Source of the DNA: BTQM01 sp036985875
Lineage (GTDB): Bacteria > Patescibacteriota > Minisyncoccia > Phycocordibacterales > UBA1539
Assembly (NCBI GenBank): GCA_036985875.1
Contig: BTQM01000040.1
Coordinates: forward strand, 1 to 5,549
Reading direction: 5' to 3'
Length of the DNA: 5,549 nucleotides
This document shows positions 1-5,473 of this stretch, one piece after another (position 1 is the first letter of the stretch; each line of letters begins with the position of its first letter). The position numbers and the translations under genes are program-made. Under the pieces are notes generated by a model, which was given only the letters and a program-made list of their open reading frames with translations, had not been told where the DNA came from and searched no databases.

Positions 1-8
1 TCCAAGTG

Positions 9-291
9 AGTGGTTCACGACCACTGCCCATGGTTCTTAACTTAAATTAAAGAAAAGAGCCGGGAACAGTGGGAATGAAATTTCTCTCTATGTGACCAAC
101 TCGCCTTGTTGCGAGACAAGCCGGCGAAACGGGTTGGCCTCTGGCAAAGACTTACCCGTGCAAACAGGCAAACCACTACATCAAAACGAACGCCCAGCAA
201 CAGCAAAACGCCCAATGGTAACATTAACATCGGGTTGGTTCATTATCTCGAACCCCAACTTACTAAATCGTCCGAACGAGATATATTTTTT
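9..291 (+). ncRNA. Candidate structured RNA, class unknown
   Basis: The plus strand can fold into a series of helices ending in a terminator-like stem and T-run, which is the shape of an independent small RNA. The best element is at 96-137: CCAAC 96-100 pairs with GTTGG 133-137, TCGCC 101-105 with GGCGA 123-127, and TTGT 106-109 with ACAA 116-119, with bulges only on the 3' side. ACGGGT 129-134 can pair instead with ACCCGT 154-159, so two folds compete. The word CGGGTTGG occurs at both 130-137 and 231-238, and each copy has a CCAAC partner nearby. I recognise no known family: the RNase P, SRP, 6S and 16S/23S landmarks are absent, and a tmRNA reading fails (see rejected items). The strand and 5' end are uncertain. 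Confidence 0.3.
244..291 (+). terminator. Terminator-like stem with T-run
   Basis: TATCTCG (244-250) pairs perfectly with CGAGATA (277-283) and is followed closely by six T residues (286-291), with a second T-run at 296-301. The 26-nt loop contains CCAAC (255-259 region), which can pair with GTTGG at 234-238 just upstream. That would make an H-type pseudoknot rather than a plain hairpin. The stem is AT-rich and only 7 bp, so it would be a weak terminator unless the pseudoknot stabilises it. Confidence 0.4.
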
Positions 292-313
292 GCCCTTTTT
301 GTCCCGTACCTCA

Positions 314-343
314 TTGTCCATAGTTCAGTACATATATTATACA
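314..343 (+). promoter_or_regulatory. Possible promoter toward the transposase gene
   Basis: TTGTCC (314-319) is followed after about 17-18 nt by the TATA-rich stretch TTATACA (337-343). A transcript from here would carry the whole 397-455 hairpin in its leader, about 120 nt before the start codon. The match is loose and the surrounding sequence is AT-rich, so chance is a real possibility. A better promoter match lies inside the palindrome itself (432-460). Confidence 0.25.
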
Positions 344-396
344 GTAATGACGCATAAATTCTTCAGGAATTTCGCAAATATGTGGATAAATCCCCA

Positions 397-455
397 AAAA
401 TGTCCGACACTCGGTGTCCAACATTTTTTGTTGGACACCGAGTGTCGGACATTTT
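397..455. repeat. REP-like palindrome dimer (27-bp perfect inverted repeat)
   Basis: Left arm 397-423 and right arm 429-455 are perfect reverse complements around a TTTTT loop (424-428). Each arm contains a smaller palindrome: GACAC-TCG-GTGTC at 406-418 and its inverse GACAC-CGA-GTGTC at 434-446. The whole can therefore be read as two REP-like units head to head, as in a BIME, or as one long hairpin. It lies 5 bp before the AAGGTGGT and start codon of the RAYT gene, and its right arm overlaps a good promoter match (432-460). It could serve as a RAYT binding site, an operator or a leader hairpin. Confidence 0.85.
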
Positions 456-460
456 ATAAT
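432..460 (+). promoter_or_regulatory. Promoter inside the palindrome, giving a near-leaderless RAYT transcript
   Basis: TGGACA (432-437; 5 of 6 to TTGACA), a 17-nt spacer and a perfect TATAAT (455-460) sit in the right arm and edge of the palindrome dimer. Transcription would start near 466-469, on or just before the ATG at 469, so the mRNA would be leaderless or nearly so. Binding of the RAYT protein to the dimer would then cover its own -35 element. The -10 is in AT-rich DNA and the -35 is part of a repeat, so chance cannot be excluded. Confidence 0.45.
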
Positions 461-468
461 AAGGTGGT
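461..468 (+). promoter_or_regulatory. Shine-Dalgarno-like AAGGTGGT abutting the RAYT start
   Basis: AAGGTGGT matches the anti-Shine-Dalgarno complement AAGGAGGT at 7 of 8 positions, but it ends directly before the ATG at 469, which leaves less spacing than usual. No later in-frame ATG would keep the N-terminal motif of the protein, so the start at 469 stands. Confidence 0.4.
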
Positions 469-1110
469 ATGAGAAAAGTATTATTCGCGCCCGAAGAAGT
501 CTATCACCTGTACGGGAGGGGAAATGATAAGCAAAAACTCTTTTTGGATAAGAGAGATTGGATTCGCTTTCTTTTTCTTATTCTTTATTTGCAATCACAC
601 CTCCCCCTGTACCACGCAACTTCCGCCGTAAACAATTTCAAAAAAAATGGAAAATTCGGTGTTTCAAGGAAAATGAGGACAAAAATTCTTGAGAGCAGGG
701 GTGTTGAACTTGTATCTTTTGTATTAATGCCGAATCATTTTCATCTTGTCGTGCGCGAACTGAAGGAGGGCGGGATCTCGGAGTACATGCAAAAGGTTTT
801 AATGGCCTACGCAAAGTACTTTAATGCAAAATACAAGAGGTCGGGACATGTGTTCCAGGGACCGTTTGGTGCTACGCATGTGGCAAGCAACGAGCAGCTG
901 CTGCATTTGTCGGCATATATTCACCGCAATCCGCGGGAGATGTCAGAATGGAGAAACAAGGAGCACACTTACACGTGGTCAAGCTATCAGGACTGCACGG
1001 GAAAAAACAGGTGGGGCGAACTTTTAAAAAACGATATCATAATTGAGCAATTCACGGACAGTAACACATACAAAAAATTTGTAGATACAAGCGGAACAAA
1101 GGATTTTTGA
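469..1110 (+). CDS. REP-associated tyrosine transposase (RAYT, Y1/HUH superfamily)
   Basis: This is a 213-aa member of the IS200-like Y1 transposase superfamily, RAYT branch, single-strand DNA nucleases that cut and join via a 5'-phosphotyrosine. The family's N-terminal signature appears as HLYGRGNDKQKLF (13-25). The HUH metal-binding motif is MPNHFHLVV (87-95, H90 and H92). An aromatic/basic block follows at 114-133 (YAKYFNAKYKRSGHVFQGPF). The likely catalytic tyrosine is Y150 in SAYIHRNP, by analogy with the YIYINP motif of the E. coli RAYT. All key residues are present and the length is usual for the family, so it looks intact. It lacks the separate TnpB of IS605 elements. It is flanked by palindromes at 397-455 and 1159-1199 and converges on the flippase gene. 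It ends with TGA, which argues against a code in which TGA is glycine. Function in REP spread is inferred from the family. Confidence 0.9.
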   Translation: MRKVLFAPEEVYHLYGRGNDKQKLFLDKRDWIRFLFLILYLQSHLPLYHATSAVNNFKKNGKFGVSRKMRTKILESRGVELVSFVLMPNHFHLVVRELKEGGISEYMQKVLMAYAKYFNAKYKRSGHVFQGPFGATHVASNEQLLHLSAYIHRNPREMSEWRNKEHTYTWSSYQDCTGKNRWGELLKNDIIIEQFTDSNTYKKFVDTSGTKDF

Positions 1111-1125
1111 AATACCAAGCAACAC

Positions 1126-1148
1126 CCGACGATATCCTTCGGTTTTTT
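1126..1148 (+). terminator. Weak terminator-like hairpin after RAYT
   Basis: CCGA (1126-1129) can pair with TCGG (1139-1142), followed by six T residues (1143-1148), 15 nt after the RAYT stop codon. The stem is only 4 bp, so termination may depend more on the strong palindrome just downstream. Confidence 0.3.
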
Positions 1149-1158
1149 AAGCCATTTA

Positions 1159-1199
1159 CCCCTAAAATGTTGGACACTCGGTGTCCAACATTTTAGGGG
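1159..1199. repeat. REP-like palindrome and probable bidirectional terminator between RAYT and murJ
   Basis: A perfect 19-bp inverted repeat with a TCG loop: left arm 1159-1177, loop 1178-1180, right arm 1181-1199. The core TGTTGGACAC-TCG-GTGTCCAACA nearly repeats the 23-nt palindrome upstream of the RAYT gene. The core stem is flanked by AAAA on one side and TTTT on the other, so it has the form of a short bidirectional terminator. It lies between two convergent genes, and its right end is separated by one base from the stop codon of the flippase gene at 1201. Confidence 0.85.
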
Positions 1200-1200
1200 A

Positions 1201-2874
1201 TTAGAGTTCTTCTTTTTCGGGAACGATCACTTTTGCTTTCCAGAATTTTGAACGAATGGTCTTTGTGATCTCTTCTACTTCCTTGTTCCCCATCAGCTTG
1301 AGAAGCAATACCCCCGCAAAAATTCCGATAAGCCCGGACAGAAGACCCTGCAGAAATATTCCCCAAAACGTATTTAGGTTGAATATGTCGTCAAATACGC
1401 GGAGAAACTGGTAGGCAACGAACCCCATCGCGATCGCACCAGCAAAACTGTGCCAAAATGTTCTCCTGAGCATCGCTGGGAGTCTTCCAAAGTCCTTTTT
1501 GAACAAGTGGAGAAAAAGGAGTGCATTGGCAATCATTCCAATGGAATACGCAAGGGGAAGCATGAGTACTACTGTCCCCTCTATGCCTTCAACACGAAGC
1601 AACGACTCTGTAAAATATCTGAAGAAGTCAGAGTTTGTAAAAAATGAGGTCAGGGCATACGCAGCCGCGACGATGCCCAAGGAAGAGAGTACGTTTATTA
1701 AGAGTGGCTTCTTCGTGTTGCCAGCTGCGTAGTATCCCCGCACAAACAAAAGCACCACGGACTGCGCAACAAGCGAGATGGCAAAGAGAGCAAGCGCCGC
1801 CGCAGTCAGCATTGTATCGGTCCACCCGAACGCACCCGACCCGAGAATTGTTCTTACGATCTGCGCCCGCAAAACAATAAAAAGCACTAAAATGGGAAGA
1901 GACCAGAACAATATGTGCCGCAAGGCAATGACGATATTATTCACGAACTTTGATACCTGATTCCTTGAGAAAAGCCGCGCGAGCGTAGGAAATGCGGCCA
2001 CGGAATAGCTTACGCCTATAATGGAGAGTGGGACAGACTGGAGGTTGAATGAGAGATTGAAGACGGCGATGGACCCCTCCGCCATAAGAGACGCGAAGGA
2101 AACAAGTACAAGAAGTGCGAGCTGATGCGCGGAAAGACCCAGCGTGCGCGGCAGTGAAAGAAGCACAATATCTTTTATTTCACGGAAGTTAACAGAGAAT
2201 GAGAAATGCGGCGCCAAACCGCTTTTTATCACTACTGGTATTTGAATGGAAAGATGCAAAAACGCACCGAGCACCACACCGAAGCCAAGGCCTGCGATAC
2301 CAAATACTGGGTAGAGAAAGAGGATTCCGAAAATAATTCCCACATTATAAAGCACGGGCGCTAACGCATACACAAAAAATCTTCTGAATGTTTGCGTAAC
2401 GCTTCCGAAAAGATTGGAAATGCCGAATAGGATTGGAGAGAGTAGCAGTATCCTTGTGAGAGCTATAAGCGTGTCACGCTCCTCGCCCGAGAACCCCGGA
2501 AAAAGAAACTCGGAGAGGAAAGGGATGAGGAAAAAGATCACAAGAGAAATAACCACGATCGCCACTAAAAACGTGGTGAATACGCCGTCTAGAAACTTCT
2601 TAGCGCGTTCGCGCCCCTCCTCCATCCTATTTATCAGAAACGGTATCAATACTGCCGCAGAAACCAAAGATGCCACCACGGCGTACAGCAGATCGGGAAC
2701 CCTAAATGCTGCATAATATATGTCGAGCGTAGCACCCGCGCCGAAAGAATGTGCAAACAAACGATCACGCACCAGCGCTAATACTTGAGAGAGGATCGCG
2801 AACGAGGCAAGGAGAAAAGCGGCTTGGTGTAAGCCGCTGAATTCCTTGTTTAAAATATGTAGTACCCTATTCAT
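1201..2874 (-). CDS. murJ: MurJ/MviN-family lipid-linked glycan flippase (divergent)
   Basis: A 557-aa integral membrane protein of the MOP superfamily, MurJ/MviN branch, which flips lipid II or related undecaprenyl-linked sugars across the cytoplasmic membrane. About 14 hydrophobic segments can be placed at roughly 17-35, 53-79, 95-120, 138-158, 165-188, 192-212, 233-258, 266-290, 314-340, 351-378, 390-411, 432-457, 472-490 and 502-526. The N-terminal signature VRDRLFAHSFGAGATLD (35-51), then AAFRVPDLL and VLIPFL, aligns with E. coli MurJ. R36 and D51 match its R24 and D39, but the positions of E. coli R18, R52 and R270 appear as Q30, Y64 and N277. The length slightly exceeds the 511 aa of E. 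coli. The ATG is the first start after an in-frame TGA; no Shine-Dalgarno is visible, and the start abuts the AAGCTA repeat array. It follows the Wzy_C/TPR gene in the same direction. Substrate uncertain: lipid II or another lipid-linked glycan. Confidence 0.88.
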   Translation of the reverse strand: MNRVLHILNKEFSGLHQAAFLLASFAILSQVLALVRDRLFAHSFGAGATLDIYYAAFRVPDLLYAVVASLVSAAVLIPFLINRMEEGRERAKKFLDGVFTTFLVAIVVISLVIFFLIPFLSEFLFPGFSGEERDTLIALTRILLLSPILFGISNLFGSVTQTFRRFFVYALAPVLYNVGIIFGILFLYPVFGIAGLGFGVVLGAFLHLSIQIPVVIKSGLAPHFSFSVNFREIKDIVLLSLPRTLGLSAHQLALLVLVSFASLMAEGSIAVFNLSFNLQSVPLSIIGVSYSVAAFPTLARLFSRNQVSKFVNNIVIALRHILFWSLPILVLFIVLRAQIVRTILGSGAFGWTDTMLTAAALALFAISLVAQSVVLLFVRGYYAAGNTKKPLLINVLSSLGIVAAAYALTSFFTNSDFFRYFTESLLRVEGIEGTVVLMLPLAYSIGMIANALLFLHLFKKDFGRLPAMLRRTFWHSFAGAIAMGFVAYQFLRVFDDIFNLNTFWGIFLQGLLSGLIGIFAGVLLLKLMGNKEVEEITKTIRSKFWKAKVIVPEKEEL

Positions 2875-2875
2875 T

Positions 2876-3011
2876 AGCTTGGTTAGCTTAGAATAGCTTC
2901 ACTGGCTTTTAGCTTCCCATACATGGCGGCAAAGCCGCCATGTATTAAGCCCTATCAAGCTAAAAGCTAACTAAGCTGGCCAAGCTAGTGAAGCTAACTA
3001 AGCTATAAGCT
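2876..3011. repeat. Nested inverted-repeat array built on AAGCTA words
   Basis: Nearly the whole gap between the two minus-strand genes is one large imperfect palindrome. At its centre ATACATGGCGGC (2919-2930) and GCCGCCATGTAT (2934-2945) form a 12-bp perfect stem with an AAA loop. Outside it GCTTTTAGCTT (2905-2915) pairs with AAGCTAAAAGC (2957-2967), TAGCTTCACT (2894-2903) with AGTGAAGCTA (2987-2996), TAGCTTAG (2884-2891) with CTAAGCTA (2998-3005), and AGCTT (2876-2880) with AAGCT (3007-3011). The right half has an extra 18 nt (2969-2986). Of these, 2971-2986 is the inverse of 2876-2891 at 14 of 16 positions, which suggests growth by duplication. It starts a few bases after the upstream stop codon and ends one base from the murJ start. 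Confidence 0.85.
2919..2945. terminator. GC-rich hairpin at the centre of the array
   Basis: This 12-bp perfect stem with an AAA loop is the strongest local hairpin between the two genes. No T-run follows on either strand, so it is not a classical intrinsic terminator. It could attenuate transcription into murJ, protect the 3' end of the upstream transcript, or simply be the core of the repeat. Confidence 0.35.
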
Positions 3012-3014
3012 GTT

Positions 3015-5396
3015 TTATTCTTCCTCAATGGAGAGACTGTCTATGTCTTTCGGCACTAAAACTTTGGGAGATGCACCGGCAAGAGCGCTCCTACCGGCTC
3101 TTAGATTTTTCAATATCTGCCTAACTCCTTCATGTCCAGGATTTAAGATGAGTATATCCTCAAATTGTCTTATCGCTTTGTCGCGATCCCCCATCTTGGC
3201 ATAGCTCAATCCAAGAAAGTATTTTGCATTCGCAAAATTGGGGTTAAGCTCTATTGCCCTCCCCAAGGCAAAAATCGCACCGCGGTAGTCCTTGTCCTGA
3301 TATTTGAGGTATCCCAGTTGGAAGAATACCCCGATGTCATTTGGGGAAATAGACGAGGCGTACGTCGCAGACACGATCGCTTCGTCAAGGTCACCCTCAT
3401 CCGCCTGTATCTGGGAAAGTAGAAATATCGCTTCCGTATAGTTATTCTTGTCGTTAAGTGCCTGCGCAATGTAGTTCTTCGCCTCCGCGCTATCCCCACG
3501 CGCAACCTCAAGCCGCGCTTGGGAGAGGCGAAGAGCGGGACTTCTTGGGTTTAGGGAGAGCGCCTTTTCGTAGCTCTGCTTGGCGTTTTCGTACAGTTCT
3601 TCAGAAGCGCCGAACGGAATCAAGAATTCATATACTCTAGCTAAAGAGACAAAGTTGAGGTAATTAGTGTTGTCTTCCTCCACCGCAAGGAGTGCATTCT
3701 GTACGGCAATTTCCGCAATAGATCGAAATTGCGCTTTCGTTGTTTCCTCCGAAACGCCGCTTCGAGACATAACCTCGCGAAGTCTGGCGATGTTCATATC
3801 GGCAAAATTGCGATAATAGAGATCATTTCTGTCCAATCTCAACGCGCTGATCATGGACCGTTCCGCTTTATCTAAGTTTCCCTCCACGTTAAACGCAACG
3901 ATGCTCCTTTGAAAATATCCAACTGAAAAAAACTTTTGAAACAAGAAATACCCTCCGGCGGCAGAAGACATGATAAGAAGGATCAGCACGAGGACGGAAA
4001 CGAATGACACCCGCGGATCCTCCAAAAAGGAGAAGTTGTAATTTTTGATGAGCTTTCCTTCCGCAAGAGCGGCGACGAATACACCAGTCATCAGAAACGC
4101 GAGGGTGATGATCGCGATATTGGGGACATAAAGCACGGTAAACGCCCACAAATATGTAGCGGAAAGGAAGGAAGATAGCAGGATATAGTGTTGGATCGGA
4201 ACCAAGCGCACCGAAAAGACTGACATAAAGCCGCGATACAGAAAAACAGCGAAAAATAGCAGCCACGCGAGGAGTCCAAGCGCTCCAGTGGTAACCACGA
4301 ACGAAGGAATGAGGCCAGCACCAGCGCTAAAGTCTATGTTCCAGATGGTTGAATTGTTAATTCCCTCTGGTTTGAACAAAAGCCACTGACTCGCAAACCT
4401 GTTTGGTCCGCTACCCAACACAGGATTCTCTGTGAGGGCACCCTTCGCGACCTCAAATGTCTGTGTCCAGGACGGATGCAGGGTTTCGGGAGAAATGTTG
4501 AGAAGAGAAAAAATAAATCCGGAGACCAGCCCGCTTGCCAATATAAAGAATAGGGAGACAAGCAATACCGAGAAGGATGCAATGGGGATCTTCCTTTCCG
4601 AAGGCGTGTTGCCGCCCCCACCCTTCCCGAAAGAGAGCGCGTATACAAATATAATGAGCGAAAAAATCCCTACTATGAACCAGGATAGGGCAAAATTCAC
4701 TGCGGCCAGCATCAGCAAAGAAATTACGAGAATGCCATACAGTATCCTTCTGGTCTTTTTGTTTAATTCAACCAAATCCAGTGTTACAAGCGAGAGCACT
4801 AAAGTTAACCCAAAAAACACAGCGAGGTCGGTCCATTTGCCTACTAAATTAAGAGGGAGATTGCTGAATACACCGCTTAAGGGTAGTCCGAAGCTTAAGA
4901 ACACAAAACGAAGCACCTGAAAAAGAAACACGACGAGCGCTGACAGGAACAGAACGCCATAGAGAGAGAAGATGCTCTTCTTGGACTGGAAAAAGATCGC
5001 GGATAAAAATGTGAGGAGAGAAAATATCAATATGGAACTGAATGTTCCTATCTCAAAGCCGAGCCCCACCAAAGAGACAGCGGGCGCTTCAGAGAATATT
5101 GATGATATCAAAAAGACAATAGACACAACACCCAAGGCGCCTAGCACGAGACTCTTTGGGAGTACAAATCTACCGTCTTTCAGCCGCGCAATGAGCCACA
5201 AAAAGAATACGATCGTAACGACCGTTGAGAGCAGGACGCCCTTGCTCACGTTTGTGGAAATATTAAAGATGGGCAGAAAAAACAGCGGTATTAAAAACGC
5301 AATGAATAGAAGGATAAGGAGAGAGACGCTATTGAGGTTGAGGCGCGCGTTCGCCCTTTTCTCCTCATGTGTTTGTTCGGTGTCCATAATGTCCAT
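3015..5396 (-). CDS. Wzy_C / O-antigen ligase-like membrane protein with C-terminal TPR domain
   Basis: A 793-aa polytopic protein. About 13 hydrophobic segments lie between residues 22 and 487. A large probably extracytoplasmic loop (about 298-356) carries ENPVLGSGPNRFASQW (323-338), the G-x-G-x-x-x-F signature of the Wzy_C family, which includes WaaL ligases, Wzy polymerases and PglL-type oligosaccharyltransferases. The C-terminal third (about 494-765) is soluble and made of TPR units, clearest at 586-619, 620-653, 654-687, 689-721 and 723-755 (AKYFLGLSYAKMGDRDKAI...LNPGH), and ends in an acidic tail. By family it would transfer or polymerise lipid-linked glycans at the outer face of the membrane, which suits the neighbouring flippase. 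Where many relatives have a conserved His (HN...) before the next membrane segment, this one reads IWNIDF (351-356), so ligase activity is uncertain. The start is ambiguous: ATG codons at 5396 and 5387 lie within a 9-bp duplication, and neither has a Shine-Dalgarno sequence. A good promoter lies upstream. Confidence 0.8.
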   Translation of the reverse strand: MDIMDTEQTHEEKRANARLNLNSVSLLILLFIAFLIPLFFLPIFNISTNVSKGVLLSTVVTIVFFLWLIARLKDGRFVLPKSLVLGALGVVSIVFLISSIFSEAPAVSLVGLGFEIGTFSSILIFSLLTFLSAIFFQSKKSIFSLYGVLFLSALVVFLFQVLRFVFLSFGLPLSGVFSNLPLNLVGKWTDLAVFFGLTLVLSLVTLDLVELNKKTRRILYGILVISLLMLAAVNFALSWFIVGIFSLIIFVYALSFGKGGGGNTPSERKIPIASFSVLLVSLFFILASGLVSGFIFSLLNISPETLHPSWTQTFEVAKGALTENPVLGSGPNRFASQWLLFKPEGINNSTIWNIDFSAGAGLIPSFVVTTGALGLLAWLLFFAVFLYRGFMSVFSVRLVPIQHYILLSSFLSATYLWAFTVLYVPNIAIITLAFLMTGVFVAALAEGKLIKNYNFSFLEDPRVSFVSVLVLILLIMSSAAGGYFLFQKFFSVGYFQRSIVAFNVEGNLDKAERSMISALRLDRNDLYYRNFADMNIARLREVMSRSGVSEETTKAQFRSIAEIAVQNALLAVEEDNTNYLNFVSLARVYEFLIPFGASEELYENAKQSYEKALSLNPRSPALRLSQARLEVARGDSAEAKNYIAQALNDKNNYTEAIFLLSQIQADEGDLDEAIVSATYASSISPNDIGVFFQLGYLKYQDKDYRGAIFALGRAIELNPNFANAKYFLGLSYAKMGDRDKAIRQFEDILILNPGHEGVRQILKNLRAGRSALAGASPKVLVPKDIDSLSIEEE

Positions 5397-5398
5397 AA
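5381..5398. repeat. 9-bp tandem duplication over the start codon
   Basis: TGTCCATAA occurs twice in tandem (5381-5389, 5390-5398). On the coding strand this duplicates the initiation codon in frame (M-D-I-M-D-T), so two starts lie nine bases apart. Which is used cannot be told from sequence because no ribosome binding site precedes either. Confidence 0.8.
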
Positions 5399-5444
5399 TA
5401 AAAAATAATGCTATTCCAGCAGAACCTTATAAATATAATGTTCT

Positions 5445-5473
5445 ATTATATACACACGAGAACAAACAAGCAA
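5445..5473 (-). promoter_or_regulatory. Sigma70-type promoter for the Wzy_C/TPR gene
   Basis: Read on the minus strand, TTGCTT (5473-5468) is followed by a 17-nt spacer and a perfect TATAAT (5450-5445). Transcription would begin near 5438, which leaves an AT-rich leader of about 40 nt before the ATG at 5396. No second promoter of this quality is visible in front of the flippase gene, so this one may drive both genes. Confidence 0.6.

Larger units (their letters stand above)
1..396. other. Gene-free left region with RNA-like structure
   Basis: I see no credible protein gene in this stretch. Open frames on both strands run through the hairpins, have odd composition and resemble no family I know. 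What it does hold is secondary structure: a 6-bp hairpin AGTGGT/ACCACT at 9-25; a 10-nt complementarity of 27-36 with 64-73 (one mismatch, one wobble); a long bulged hairpin at 96-137; an alternative 6-bp helix ACGGGT 129-134 with ACCCGT 154-159; an A/C-rich, probably unpaired tract at about 160-225; and a terminator-like stem at 244-291. The last part (about 310-396) is AT-rich and may carry a promoter toward the transposase gene. The region could also be the decayed end of something that starts left of the window. Confidence 0.5.
397..1199 (+). mobile_element. REPtron-like unit: RAYT gene between two related palindromes
   Basis: A transposase gene of the RAYT family is bracketed by palindromes that share their core sequence: a dimer upstream (397-455) and a single copy downstream (1159-1199). 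The 23-nt cores TGT..GACACTCGGTGTCCAACA differ at only 2 of 23 positions between the left arm of the dimer and the downstream copy. This is the arrangement known for RAYTs, which bind and are thought to spread their cognate REP hairpins. No IS-type terminal inverted repeats or target duplications are visible, as expected for this class. The boundaries are set by the outer ends of the palindromes and are approximate. Alternatively the hairpins are bidirectional terminators that happen to be related, but their near identity argues against that. Confidence 0.65.

Noticed and set aside
1..36. 3' end of a tRNA, with a T-arm at 9-25
   Set aside because: AGTGG-TTCACGA-CCACT has the size of a T-arm, but the loop lacks the conserved A58, no CCA or matching acceptor strand is visible, and the 5' part is outside the window.
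90..225. tmRNA (ssrA) coding piece, possibly a permuted gene
   Set aside because: The stretch GGTTGGCCTC followed by GCAAAC and a short frame to TAA (168-221) recalls the tag region of tmRNA. However, the encoded peptide ends in NAQW rather than an LAA-like degron, the conserved TTCGAC of the tRNA-like domain is missing, and no proper acceptor stem pairs up.
92..472. Plus-strand reading frames of 126 and 83 codons and a minus-strand frame at 42-230
   Set aside because: They cross hairpins and the palindrome dimer, show low-complexity or random composition, and match no family. The minus frame has a hydrophobic start but no ribosome site or homologue I recognise.
397..1199. CRISPR-like repeat or IS with terminal inverted repeats
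   Set aside because: There are only two palindromic loci, no regularly spaced repeats and spacers, and no target-site duplication. The arrangement fits a RAYT with its palindromes better.
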